From Prorocentrum cordatum (taxonomy: Eukaryota > Sar > Dinophyceae > Prorocentrales > Prorocentraceae), in NCBI GenBank assembly GCA_963575745.1, contig CAUYUJ010015831.1:72501-136500 (forward strand): 64,000 bases of DNA. Direction: 5' to 3'. Both the position numbers and the translations under genes were made by a program. Shown here one piece after another: positions 40,976-51,232 of this stretch (position 1 is its first letter; every line of letters begins with the position of its first letter). Under the pieces are notes generated by a model that was not told where the DNA came from, did not search any database, and saw nothing but the letters and a program-made list of their open reading frames with translations.

Positions 40976-41426
40976 GAGGAGGGAGGAGGAGGAGGAGGAG
41001 AAGCGAGGAGAAGGGGGAGGGGAAGGAGGATGAGGAGGAGGAGGACGAAGAGAGCAAGGAGGAGGAGCAACAACAGCAGCAGCAGCAGACGAAGTAGCAA
41101 CTGTAGCAGCATCGGCATCATCAACATCGACACCAGCAACAAGGGGCCCAGGCCCCAGGGCACCCCTGCGCGGTTCATAATAACGCAGAGTGATTGCACA
41201 AAGGGTTCCAAGAGACACTGGAGGCTCCAAGTCTCATCAACGGGATGCTGCAGGATCGTTGGCCTGGAACCGATACAACAGCGTCGAGTGCGAGAGCTTG
41301 GGGGCCCCCCAGGGGGTGGCGGATAACAATGCCAAGGAACGGGGCAACAACGTTGAGCGCACGCAATTTATCGAACGCTTCCTTGTCAAATGGTACTTGC
41401 AGCACTTGCTCGAAAGAGGTCGCTAA
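39136..41426 (+). CDS. Transposase-like multicopy dinoflagellate protein, near full central region, one frame break
   Basis: Coding blocks: ~39170-39300 (GEGLADFRVLYPQIRQKVLK); 39477-39749 with CNCGCRGAHTVQRIWEIF and PADTIREMLAGKPL; then a +1 frame from ~39755 to 40929 with AMCHVAVVEISCDMDELPKS, GCLRCF, LLDSMHFLELGILGYYEGKI and NYADESYN; and a probable terminal exon ~41300-41426 (QFIERFLVKWYLQHLLERGR) after (GGA)n sequence. This order (Cys-Gly-Cys-(R/K)-Gly element, AGxPL, acidic Asp-Trp/Met-Glu turn, Pro/His-Cys-x-x-Cys, D-x-M-H-x-L-(D/E)-L-G helix, Y-x-DE) is that of a very abundant uncharacterised dinoflagellate family. The DxMHxLxLG helix and CxxC recall Tnp2-type transposases, but that link is inference. 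The stop at 39750 is a one-base frameshift or an unrecognised intron. The frame is intact for about 390 codons after it. Confidence 0.6.
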
Positions 41427-41517
41427 TAAAAACAAGAAGTGCCACGCCTGCATCGATAGGGGGAGGGGGGGGGGGGCGCAAAAGAGCGCGGGGCGGCTGC
41501 GGTCCTCGCGATGCTCG

Positions 41518-41632
41518 GAGATGTGGCCGGTGCTGGCATCGTTCCCCGGGCACCCGCGAGTGAGGACCTACCAGGGCGACCTCGTGAGCCTCGCAAGGGG
41601 CCTCGGGGACCTCGTCGGGGACCTTGGGGACC
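41518..41632 (+). CDS. Candidate short exon of unknown gene
   Basis: A + frame with C/G-ending codons (EMWPVLASFPGHPRVRTYQG, then DLVGDLGDL) between a poly-G segment at 41461-41476 and the (CT)n array. The end near CCTTGGGGACC is unclear. No start or family is seen. Confidence 0.3.
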
Positions 41633-41654
41633 TACCTCCTCTTCTCTCTTGTTT

Positions 41655-42112
<458 letters not shown>

Positions 42113-42339
42113 CCTCGGACCTGCGAGCCTAGGTTTGGCCTCTTCCCCCTGCTCCTTCTCCTGCTCCTCCTCCTCCTCCTCCTACTCCTCCTCCCCTCCC
42201 CCTCCTGGTCCTCCTCCTCCTCCTCGCCCCTCCTCCTCTTCCTTCTCCTCCTCCTGCTTCTCCTTCTCCTCCTCCTTCTCCCCCCCCTCCTCCTCCAACC
42301 ATGGCCTCTGCCCTCCGCGTGCCCATATGTCGGTGCACC

Positions 42340-42640
42340 TCTCACGGGGATCGTGGCCCCTATAGGGAGCTCCACCTAAGGCCCCAGTGGCGCTGCTCCT
42401 ATGGCGGACCCGCGCCCACGTTGGCACACCGCTCACGAGGATCGCGGTGCCATGAGGAGCTCCACCGATCGGCGCCAGCGGCGCCGCTTCCATGGCCGAC
42501 CCGTCCCCATTTCGGCACACCCCTCGGGGGTTCCAGCGGCGGCGATCCCGTGGCCGGCCGGCGCCCATGTCGACGCGCCCCTCACGAGGCTCGTGGCCAC
42601 ATGGGAAGTTTCACCGAAGGCTCGGGCGGACCGCGTCACG
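42340..42640 (+). repeat. F1 short array, about three degenerate monomers
   Basis: GGCCCCTATAGGGAGCTCCA, AAGGCCCCAGTGGCGC, then GCGCCCACGTTGGCACACC units. A further fragment at 42795-42845 lies after a (TA)n/(CATA)n patch (42655-42790). Confidence 0.8.
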
Positions 42641-42849
42641 AGAATCGCGGCCCCATATACATGCATAGTAAACGCATGCATGCATGCATAATCTAAATAT
42701 ACACGTAGTTTTGCATGTGTATACATATAATTATCTATATATATACACACATATAGGTACATACACATGTATATATATATATACATTCATGCATACTATG
42801 GCGTATCCGCTCCTATTTCGGCACGTCCCTCACGAGGATCAGAGGAAGA

Positions 42850-43640
42850 GGCCTGCGTCGTGTGAGACGCGCGTCGAATATCGAAGCTTTTCTTGCGTTT
42901 TGGGCGCATTGTTCTCCCTCGCTTGATCCCCAGGGGTCGGGGGCTCACCTTATGGTGTCGGAGGCCGTCTCAGGGCATCACGGAAGCCACCCCAGGGCAT
43001 CGAAAGCCCTCTCAGAGAATTTTCTTCCACAGCCGATTGGGCTGAAGCCGCGAGAATTTTAGGCGCTCGGCGTGGAGGGTGGGGGGGCGGAGGAGGAGGG
43101 GGGGGAGGGGGAGGAAGAGGGGGAGGAGGAGGAAGAAGAAGAGGAAGGGGCGGAGGAGGAGAAGGAGGGGGAGGAGGAGGAGGACAAGGAGGAACATGAA
43201 AGAGGCGGACGATAAGAGGAGGGCGAAAACGAAACCGAGGACGTGGGTGAGAATGATGACGAAAAGGCGGCGGGGGAGGTCGGTGGTCCGGAGGAGACCT
43301 TCGAAGGTTCTCGGGGGGCGCTGCGAGGCCCATGCGGGCCATAGCACCACCATGAGCCCCGACGAGGTCCCCGAAGTCACCCGGGGGGGAGGGGGTGAGG
43401 GGGAAAATGAGGGCGAGGTGGAGAAAGGACACAAGGAACCGCCACCCGCCCCCGTCCTCATCCAGGGGCGTTTGAGCTCGATGCGCGGGGGGGGGGGGGG
43501 GCATTTGAGCTCGACGCCGTGCCCCTCCTTTTGGCGCGGGGCCGCGAAGGCGAGCGACGTCGATCCTCTGTTGTATGACCCAGTGGGAAATGCAAAGACA
43601 GCCGGGCTCCCCCCTTCTGAAACACGCGGGAAAGGCGGAT
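42850..43640. other. GGA-rich region without confident gene
   Basis: (GGA)n at 43080-43195. A short acidic + frame (ENDDEKAAGEVGGPEETFEG, 43242-43330) and another at about 43395-43640 could be exons, but no splice pattern links them. Confidence 0.3.
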
Positions 43641-43670
43641 GCTGATTGGGGGGTAACGCATCAAAACCAC

Positions 43671-43691
43671 CCGTAGGGATTTTGGCTCAAG
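43671..43691 (+). other. Relict spliced leader, 19 of 21 bases
   Basis: Reads CCGTAGGGATTTTGGCTCAA then G, against the SL core CCGTAGCCATTTTGGCTCAA then G: two adjacent substitutions only. It is followed by CC and the ATG at 43694, leaving a 2-base 5' leader after the SL. Confidence 0.85.
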
Positions 43692-43693
43692 CC

Positions 43694-44707
43694 ATGGCTT
43701 TTCGGCATGACCCTCGGTCGGCCTGCTTCGCCCCGATTGTCAATCCTGTCACGGGGGTTTTGAATTATCCCTGGTTTGCGGATGGCGGCCGATCGATCGA
43801 GTGGGTGGTCGCGGAGGTCTGGCTGCACCGCCACCGCCAGCGCCAGCTGGAAGGCTGCGAGGTCCCGACGCCGTTCGACGAGAGCGACGCCCACGTGAGA
43901 GCGGCGGTCGACGACGTGGCGAGCGACGGGCGGCTTGGCGGCCGCATCACCGTCGACGACGCGGACGGCTGCGTCGACGCGGACGGCGTCGACGTTGGCG
44001 GCGGCATCGACGCGGGCATCGGCACGCGCGTCGACGGCGCCGACGTGGACGGCGGCGTCGAGACGGGCGTCGGCACGCACGTCGACGGCACCGACGTGGA
44101 TGGCGGCATCGAGACGGGCGTCGGCGCGCAAGACAACGGCATCGACGCGGGCGCCGGCATCGATCCCGACACGGGCGTCGGCGCGCAGGACGACGGCATC
44201 GACGTGAGCGGCGGCGTCGACGCGGGCGTCGGCGCATGCGACGGCATCGACGCGGGCGACAGCATCAAGATGGACAGGGGCCGCTTCGCCGATGCACTGG
44301 ACGTCGACGAGCTGATCGCAGACAGCGAGCATCTCGACATCGATCGTCAGGACGTGCTGCCCCCGCGGCAGCGCCGCCCACGTTGGAGGCTCGGGGTCCT
44401 GACGTCGAAGGCAGTCGACACAGGCAACGACGGCGTCGACGCGGGCGGCGCCGACGCGAGCATCGACGCGGACGGCGGCGTCGAGACGAGCGTCGGCGCG
44501 GGCATCGACGTGGGCGGCGGGATCGCGCAGGACGACGGCATCGACATCGGCGCGGGCATTCACACGGGCATCGTCGTGGTCGACGGCGGCATCGAGTTGA
44601 ACGGCGGCGCGCAGTACGGCGGCATCGACGCGAGGGGCGGCGTGGGCACGGACATCGACGCGGGCGGCATCGAAAGCAGGTTCGCCGACGCGATCGACGT
44701 CGACTAG
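43694..44707 (+). CDS. Asp/Gly/Val/Ile repeat protein, 337 residues, SL-marked retrogene
   Basis: ATG at 43694 and TAG at 44705-44707, a single exon. Residues ~1-80 are unique (RHDPRSACFAPIVNPVTGVL, then SIEWVVAEVWLHRHRQRQ). Residues ~95-195 are repeats of about 12-15 residues of the type DGIDVGGGIDAGVGAH. A unique linker follows (RFADALDVDELIADSEHLDI to PRQRRPRWRLGVLTSK), then a second repeat domain ending in RFADAIDVD, which echoes the linker and implies internal duplication. The regular Asp/Gly spacing recalls beta-roll or beta-helix repeats, but the calcium-binding nonapeptide is not matched. The minus strand is also open over the repeats, but codon bias in the unique parts favours +. The SL remnant two bases upstream marks reinsertion of a processed mRNA. 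Confidence 0.75.
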   Translation: MAFRHDPRSACFAPIVNPVTGVLNYPWFADGGRSIEWVVAEVWLHRHRQRQLEGCEVPTPFDESDAHVRAAVDDVASDGRLGGRITVDDADGCVDADGVDVGGGIDAGIGTRVDGADVDGGVETGVGTHVDGTDVDGGIETGVGAQDNGIDAGAGIDPDTGVGAQDDGIDVSGGVDAGVGACDGIDAGDSIKMDRGRFADALDVDELIADSEHLDIDRQDVLPPRQRRPRWRLGVLTSKAVDTGNDGVDAGGADASIDADGGVETSVGAGIDVGGGIAQDDGIDIGAGIHTGIVVVDGGIELNGGAQYGGIDARGGVGTDIDAGGIESRFADAIDVD

Positions 44708-44964
44708 AGCTGAGCGTCGCCTCCCTGCCTCAAACTCTTCCTCCCTCACCCTCGATCAGGATCCTCGCTATCCTTCCACCCTCGCCGCCGCCATCACCTC
44801 CGCCCTCATCTCACCTCCACCCTCACCTCCACCATCAGCTCCTCCACCTCTCACCTCGAGAGCCGCCAGCTGCAGCCGACGCACGCTGGTTGAGAGCAGA
44901 TCTGCTCACGTGTATTCGAATACACGGATGTGTACGTCTAGAATCTGCAGTTCCACGTGCACGT

Positions 44965-45095
44965 GGAAACAGTAAAGACGGTCGTCGTCGTCGTCGTCGA
45001 TCGTCTTCGTCGTCGTCGATCGATGTCGTCGTCGATCGTCGTCGTCGTCGTCGTCGTCGATCGTCGTCGTCGTCGGCGCCGGCGTCGGGGCCGGC
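44965..45095 (+). repeat. (TCG)n microsatellite
   Basis: GTCGTCGTC with GATCGTC interruptions. Confidence 0.9.
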
Positions 45096-45137
45096 GTTTG
45101 GGGGCGCAGGTGTTTTCAAACCCACTGCCACGCGGAG

Positions 45138-45185
45138 CATCTTCGTACATCGACCTGGTAACTACCAGGTCGATGTACGAAGATG
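45138..45185. repeat. 48-bp palindrome, 23-bp perfect arms, 2-nt spacer
   Basis: The left arm starts CATCTTCGTACATCGACC and ends CTGGTA at 45160. The right arm 45163-45185 is its exact reverse complement, and AC lies between them. It would form a stable hairpin or cruciform. Confidence 0.97.
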
Positions 45186-45324
45186 TTTGGGTTCTGCACA
45201 GGTTCGGGATCTGCCTCATCGCGCATGTCTTGCAGTCATCATACTCTGGCGGGGTGCTCTGGGGGCGCGAGGCGCACTGGAAGGGCGGGGGGGTCGATTG
45301 AGGGGGCGGCCCCACCGCGCTGAC

Positions 45325-45515
45325 CCAATATTCTACAGAGGGCCGACGCTGTTAACATCACGACGTCAGATGTCCGCCACAGTATTCTATAGAGGGCCGA
45401 CGCTGTTAACATCGCGACGTCAGATGTCCGCCGCAGTATTCTATAGAGGGCCGACGCTGCAATGCGACGTCAGATGTCCGCCGCAGTATTCTATAGTGGG
45501 CCGATGCCCGCCGCG
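45325..45515 (+). repeat. 54-bp tandem repeat, about 3.5 units
   Basis: TATTCTATAGAGGGCCGACG starts at 45329 (variant), 45383, 45437 and 45487. Each unit continues GTTAACATC(A/G)CGACGTC, AGATGTCCGCCGCAG. Confidence 0.93.
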
Positions 45516-45899
45516 TCATGTTCAGACGCCTGATTGTTCCCCCCCCCTGCTCACACACTCAGGCACGGACGCGCGCACGCACGCGCTCACGCACTCAGGC
45601 ACACGCGCACACGCATTCACACACTCAAGCACACTCGGCCCCAGTGACTTCTCCGGGGACCCCGGCGACGACCTCCCCTCAGCCCCCACTCTCCCCTCCT
45701 CCGCCTCCTCCGTTGGCACCTCCGTCGGGGCGCGCTCCGCCCCACCATTGGCCGCGAGCCGATGTGCGTCGCGATCGTTGGAAATATCCCCTCTCGCTCA
45801 CGCGTGGCTCTCAGAGTGGACGTGCATGAGTGTACAGTGATCTACGACGACTAGCCAGATGCGGTTGAAATGGCGCTCCATTGATGCCACGTATAGTAG

Positions 45900-46270
45900 A
45901 CATGTATGTCTGTAGGCGTGTATGCATGCATACACGTATGTATGTATGCATGTCTGTCTGTATGTATGTGTATGTATGTATGTGTGTATGTATGCATGTG
46001 TGTATGTATGTATGTATGTGTGTATGTATGTGTGTATGTGTGTAAGTGTATGCATGTGCGTATGTATGTGTGTAATGTATGCATGTATGTATGTATGTAT
46101 GTATGTAGGTATTTATGTATGTATGTAGGTAGGTGGGTATGTCGGTATGTAGGTATGTAGGTCTGTAGGTATGTAGGTATGTATGTATGTATGTATGTAT
46201 GCATGCAATTCGTTATATATGCATGTATGTATGTTCGTATGCATGTGTGCACATGATACGCATACATATT
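45900..46270 (+). repeat. (TATG)n tetranucleotide region
   Basis: TATG/TGTATG/TAGG units, roughly the reverse complement of the (CATA)n region at 27.3-27.9 kb. Confidence 0.95.
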
Positions 46271-46274
46271 TTAT

Positions 46275-47310
46275 ACATGCATCCCCTCTCCGTTCCTAAG
46301 CGTTGGGATGTTTAACAACTAGTTGAAACATAATGTTTCAACAACTTGGAGCTGCATGGCTTCAAGCAATAGTCGCGTGGGCCACACCGTGCAGCTGAGT
46401 ACTATTGCGCATGCGATCGGGAAAGAAAAAACCGCCGCGGACATTCCCATCCCCTGTGCACGTCGATCGGTGGCGGTTTGTATGTGCTGTTAACTATATA
46501 TGTATACACATGCTCCTTCTCCCTATTTGCGACGCGACCGAGTGGTCGATCCCCTTTTGACACGGAGGTTTCTACATAACCTCCGCCTGGAGGATGGAAC
46601 CTGTTGCGGGCGGGCGCACAGGAGAATGGCGTGCACGCCATTTGAATTATGCACGGCGCGAGGCGCATGCACCTTCGGAGATGAAATGGCGCGCCCGCGC
46701 GTTTAATGACATCTAAACCCCTGTCCCTCCGCGATGTCCTGTCTGTGCCCGTAACAACTGCTGGACGACTGTCAATCTTGCTAGCCATTAGATCATGACC
46801 CCGTAGGGAGCTCCACCGAAGGCCCCAGTGGTGGCGTTCGCATGCGGTTCCACCCCCAATTCGGCACACCCCTCCCTCGCCCCTCCTTCCGTTAATGATC
46901 ACGCCAAGGGGGGAGGGGGATGCGGCCCCCGACGCACGAGGTCTGCTCGATCCCCAGACGTCCGATGTTTTCATTTTTCAAAACGCGACCCTCGAAGTCC
47001 TGATAGGAAACATGAGTCATCGATCTGTGGGTTGATTTTTGACTGCCCTGGGGCCCGCGGGAACGGGGCCCCTAGAGGGAGAAGTTCGTCCAACGTCGGA
47101 GGAGGGGCAGCCCTTGCGGACATCGTGGATCGGCCCTCTACCGCATCGACGGGATGGGGTGGCCGGCGCCGTAACCGCATGCTACCCGCACGTATAACTA
47201 ATTCACATAACTTCCAGGATCTCGTGAAAACTCTGCGAAATCATATAGAATTCGCGCGAAAAACAGAACCTTCCGCTCCATCCGAATGGACGGCGTGGAG
47301 GGTGGAGGCC
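46275..47310. other. Spacer with one F1 copy and a possible decayed coding remnant
   Basis: An F1 monomer lies at 46795-46880 (TAGGGAGCTCCACCGAAGGC). A + frame at about 47190-47310 (FQDLVKTLRNHIEFARKTEP) looks protein-like but has no C/G-ending bias and no boundaries. Otherwise nothing is assigned. Confidence 0.35.
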
Positions 47311-47712
47311 CAGGGTACGACGTTGCTCAAGGTCGGTACGGGGGGGGGGGGCGTCGTATCTGACCCGGGGGGGGGGTCGATACCCCCCCCCCCTCCCGGC
47401 GGGGGAGGGATCAAAGGGAAGGGGCTTCCCTTCGACTGAATTACGACGTTGCTCAAGGTCGGTACGGGGGGGGGGCGTCGTATCTGACCCGGGGGGGGGT
47501 CGATACCCCCCCCCCCTCCCGGCGGGGAAGGGATCAAAGGGAAGGGGCTTCCCTTCGACTGAATTACGACGTTGCTCAAGGTCGGTACGGAGGGTGGGCG
47601 TCGTATCTGACCCGGGGGGGGGGTCGATACCCCCCCCCCCCTCCCGGCGGGGAAGGGATCAAAGGGAAGGGGCTTCCCTTCGACTGAATGACGACGTTGC
47701 TCAAGGTCGGCT
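47310..47712 (+). repeat. F4 tandem repeat, array 2, about 3.2 units of ~125 bp
   Basis: GACGTTGCTCAAGGTCGGTA occurs near 47318, 47444, 47566 and 47692, separated by poly-G, GTCGTATCTGACCCGGG, GTCGATACCCCCC and GGGAAGGGGCTTCCCTTCGA. Confidence 0.95.
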
Positions 47713-47929
47713 TGGCTCGAGCGGCTCGGGCGCGGCTCGGGCGGCTGGGGCGCAGGACAGCGACGACGAGTACAAAGAATAACGGAGATGACGGCTCGAA
47801 CGGAAAAGCCCCTCACACACGCCGACAGGGTCGGCGGATTTGTATAGGGATATTCACATGCTATAAATATATATGTAGATATCGATGTATCCATGTATAT
47901 AGAAATATGTTTCTATATACACATAGAGG

Positions 47930-48042
47930 AGAGAGAGAGACAGCATAAAGAGAAATATAGCGATAAAGATATATATATATATAAATACATAGAGAGAGAG
48001 AGCGAGAGCGAGAACGATACTTATACATATGTATATCCATAC

Positions 48043-48085
<43 letters not shown>

Positions 48086-48125
48086 ACGAGAGAGGACGCA
48101 AAATAGAAAGAGAGAGAGAGAGACG
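47930..48125 (+). repeat. (TA)n and (GA)n microsatellites
   Basis: Alternating GAGA and TATA patches, with the longest GA run at about 48041-48078. Confidence 0.9.
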
Positions 48126-48218
48126 GTTCGCGGTGCAATCAGGAGTTGGATACTACCGCTGCTCCCTCGCTCCTCGTCCGCCTCTTTTTCCCTCCCCCAT
48201 GGGGCCGAGGTTGGGCCC

Positions 48219-48536
48219 ATGTACGCCGTGCAGATGCAGGGCGGGCAGGTGCAGTCGCTGGTGAAGGAGGGCGGCGCAGCTTTCTCCTCGCACCTCCCCT
48301 CCTTCGCCCCCCCGCCCTCGCCGCCTGCCCCTGCGGGGCGTTCCCCTGCACGGGGTTCCGAGGCCAGCTCCGAGCGGATGTCGGCGGAGGGCGAGGCGAG
48401 GGGGGGGGGCGGCCTGCTGAGAAGGCGAGGGGGGACTTCTTGGAAGCCGTCACGCCTTCTGAGAGACCTTCCGAGAAGCCTCCGGGCCCCTTCTGAGCGG
48501 CCCCCTCCACGCGTGCCGAAGCAGGCAAGCTCGTAA
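48219..48536 (+). CDS. Candidate small gene or exon, Pro/Ala-rich
   Basis: ATG at 48219, C/G-ending codons at first (MYAVQMQGGQVQSLVKEGG, then SEASSERMSAEGEAR). At a 10-G run near 48401-48410 the bias moves to the frame that ends EKARGDFLEAVTPSERPSEK and a stop near 48496. Either the G run carries a one-base error or frameshift, or the true exon ends there. No family is recognised. Confidence 0.4.
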   Translation: MYAVQMQGGQVQSLVKEGGAAFSSHLPSFAPPPSPPAPAGRSPARGSEASSERMSAEGEARGGGGLLRRRGGTSWKPSRLLRDLPRSLRAPSERPPPRVPKQASS

Positions 48537-49285
48537 GCATAGGCTTCCCCTGGCTCGGGGCCTCGTCCTGGCCACGCATGGTCCATGTCGACTCGATTCG
48601 ATTCGATAACGATTCTGGTCGGCTCGATCCGATTCGATCCCGATATTCTGACGACCCGATGCGGTCCGATGCCTGCACGGCGCTGATGTGCATCCTGGCG
48701 CAGCCGAGCCGAGTCGATTTCGAACCCGTGCAGATGAAGACCGATCCGACGCACATTTTCGATTCGATCTGATTTTCCGAATTGATGCCGACTGGCCCTG
48801 ACCTTTTCCTCGTCGTCTTCGTCGTCGTCGTCTTCGTCGTCGTCTTGGTCGTCGTGGTCCCCGAATGGAATGTTTGAACGCTTTCAGTGTTTTGCGCCCC
48901 GCGGCGAAGGACCTCCAGAGGCCTCTGGGGGCTTCGGCGGCCCCGAAGGGACAACCGGCAGGGGCTGACGGTCTCTTTCGAGAGCCTCCAGAGCCGTCGT
49001 CATCGTCGCCCCCGGCGGCGGCGAGGGCGGTCAAAGCGCCGCGGAGGAGGGCGAGTTGCGGCCCCCCACGGGCGTGTGAGCGCCCGCCCGAAGGGCGCGC
49101 GCTCGCGGGCGACTGCAGCCCCCGGCCTGCAGGGAGGAGTCAGGAGGGTCGAGGCGGGGCGGGAGGGAGGGAGGGAGTGAGGGCGGGAGGAGGTGGAGGA
49201 GGAGGGAGAAGGAGGGAGGAGGGAGGGGGAGGAGGAGGAGGAGGAGGAGGAGGAGGAGGAGGAGGAGGAGGATGGGTGAGGAAGG
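48537..49285. other. Region with possible exon at 48865-49140 and (GGA)n
   Basis: A + frame from ATG 48865 (LNAFSVLRPAAKDLQRPLGA) is open and moderately biased, then passes into (GGA)n at 49190-49272. It stays open through the trinucleotide repeats into the 49.85-kb gene, but the SL at 49829 shows that the gene's mRNA began there, so the continuity is a coincidence of trinucleotide repeats. (GATTCG)-rich words occur at 48590-48770. Confidence 0.35.
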
Positions 49286-49289
49286 ACAG

Positions 49290-49561
49290 AATGGGGGGAG
49301 GAGGGATGCTGGTGATGGTGGTGATGACGATGGTGGTGATGATGGTGATTGTGATGATGGTGGCGTTGGCGGTGCTGATGTTGATGGTGGCCATGCCGGT
49401 GATGATGGTGATGGTGATGGTGGTGCTGATGGTCATGGTGATGGCGATGGTGATAATTTTGGTGATGATCTTAGTGATGATGGCGACGGTGATGATGGCG
49501 ATGGTGATGATGGTTATGATGGGTATGACGGTGGTGATGGTGATGCTGATGGTGATGGTGG

Positions 49562-49604
<43 letters not shown>

Positions 49605-49784
49605 GATGAGGATGATGAGATTTTTGATTAGAAGAAGGGCTTCGTCCTACTCTATCATGATAATCCTCCTCCTCCTTATCATCATTAGCATCATCATCAT
49701 CAGCATCATCATTATCATCATCAGCATCATCATCATCAGCATCATCATCATCATCATCATCATCAGCATCATCATCATCATCAA

Positions 49785-49828
<44 letters not shown>
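49290..49828. repeat. (GAT)n array followed by (ATC)n array, inverted
   Basis: GATGGTGATG units at 49310-49620 are followed, after ~55 bp of unique sequence, by ATCATC units at 49676-49828. Because ATC is the reverse complement of GAT, the pair forms a large imperfect inverted repeat. The (ATC)n ends exactly at the first base of the spliced leader. Confidence 0.93.
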
Positions 49829-49831
<3 letters not shown>

Positions 49832-49850
49832 GTAGCCATTTTGGCTCAAG
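49829..49850 (+). other. Complete 22-nt dinoflagellate spliced leader in genomic DNA
   Basis: T then CCGTAGCCATTTTGGCTCAA then G: a perfect match to the known leader, whose first base is A, G or T. It is followed by CCGGTG and not by the GT donor of an SL RNA gene, so it comes from a trans-spliced mRNA that was copied back into the genome. Confidence 0.97.
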
Positions 49851-51145
49851 CCGGTGTGCTAGCGGCCCTCGGCGGCTGGCGCGGTTTGGGACGGCGCGGG
49901 CGGCCGCCCCCTCGCGGGAGGACGCTGGTGGCGGCGCGCTGGGCCCGAGTGCGGCACGGCGGCAGCGCAGGCGTGCAAGCCAGGCTTGGGCTCGGTTGTC
50001 GGGGGACGTGCTCGTTCACGACCTGCATCGGGCGGTCAAGTTCTGGAGAGGCAGGTACGAGAAGCTGGCGGCGGCGCTGGGAGACCCCTCCATCGCGGAC
50101 CGCCTCGCTGTGGTGGCGGGGCACCTGCACGACTTGGTCCACGACAAGGCCGCGTCGCCCGTCGACACGCTGCGGAGGAACGTGGCGCTCCACTCGGCCG
50201 TGGTGCCGTGGCCGCCGGAGACGGCCCCTGCTTCGGCGCTGCGCCGCGCGCGGCTGCCCGCGGTCCCCCGGTTCCCCGCGCTTAACGGCGCGGCGGCGCC
50301 CTTCGTGCCGTGCCGCTGCTACTTCATGGGCGACGTCATGGGCGGCACCGTTGACAGCGCCGACGTCGGCATCGTCAAAAGCGAAGTCGGCGGCGCGAGC
50401 GACGGCTTCGCGGTGAGAGAGCTGCTCACGGTCGACAGGCTTCTCGAGGGCCTCGGGGTGCAAGGCGACGTGGGCGTCGCCGCCGAGGTCTGCGAGGTGC
50501 TGGTGGTGGAGGAGATCGTGCAGGAGGGACTCGAGGAGGAGCTGGAGGACGCGCAGTACCTGCGCGAGGTCGGGGGGCGCGGCCCCGCGGCACTGGTGCA
50601 GGGCGGCGTTTTCGGCGTGCTGTCCGACGACGTGGACAAGTTCAGCGTCGATGGCACCATCCCGACAGCTCCTGCGAGCGACGCCGAGGAGTTCGAGGAG
50701 GAAGAGTTGGAGGCCCACGTTTTCGAGGACAGCGCCGACGACCAGAAGCAAGCCGTGGTGCAGAGCCACGGCGATGTGGGCGCAGGCGGGGGCCTCTCGG
50801 ACGATGAGCCTTCGGGCATGGACGGCGCCGTGGCGGGGGTCGGGGGGACGGCGCGCTTCTTCGGCTGGATAGACGATGAGGCGGTTTTCGGCCCCAACGG
50901 CCCTGTGGAGAAGGCCCACTTCCTGGACCGCGCCAGCCTCGACGCGCTGGCAGCCGCGTCCACGACGCAGTGCGACGCAGTGGAGGTGCTCCGCTGGAGT
51001 GCACTGGACAGGGTCAAGGACGACCACGCCGCGGGGCGCGACGGGGACACAGACAAAGGACATGGCCATGGACGAGTTCATGCAGGCAGCACGGGCCGAG
51101 GCCCAAGGAGCAGATACAGCGAGTAGTGTCATATACAGCGAGTAG
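49851..51145 (+). CDS. Processed retrogene, hypothetical protein of about 420 residues
   Basis: One + frame with strong C/G-ending codon bias is open from the SL to 51126. It includes LVHDLHRAVKFWRGRYEKLA (~50070), DTLRRNVALHSAVVPWPP, CRCYFMGDVMGGTVDSADVG (ATG at 50326), RELLTVDRLLEGLG, an acidic segment with DAEEFEEEELEAHVFED, and FFGWIDDEAVFGPNGPVEK. Near 51050 the bias moves to a frame reading KDMAMDEFMQAARAEAQ and ending at 51143-51145, so a one-base change there has probably altered the C-terminus. No ATG lies between the SL and 50326 although that stretch looks coding, so the first start codon may be lost. The copy is intronless and sits between (ATC)n arrays. No domain is recognised. 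Confidence 0.75.
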
Positions 51146-51232
51146 TGTGGCGATATGATGCACCGCGCTAGGATGAGGCGGCATTTTGGTGGACGGTGGC
51201 GCTTCGGCTTCGACCCACCTTGGGAGAGCGGG

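Noticed and set aside
43646-43693. N-myristoylation-like start (GGNASKP) just upstream of the 43.7-kb gene
   Set aside because: The codon there is TTG, not ATG, and the segment overlaps the SL relict, so it is leader sequence.
43661-44749. 361-codon minus-strand frame (Asp/Ala/Val-rich) opposite the 43.7-kb gene
   Set aside because: The GAC/GGC/GTC repeat is open on both strands; codon bias in the unique segments and the SL relict support the + strand.
48865-51126. A single 753-codon gene including GAT/ATC repeats
   Set aside because: The SL at 49829 shows the mRNA copy begins there; upstream frame continuity is due to trinucleotide repeats.
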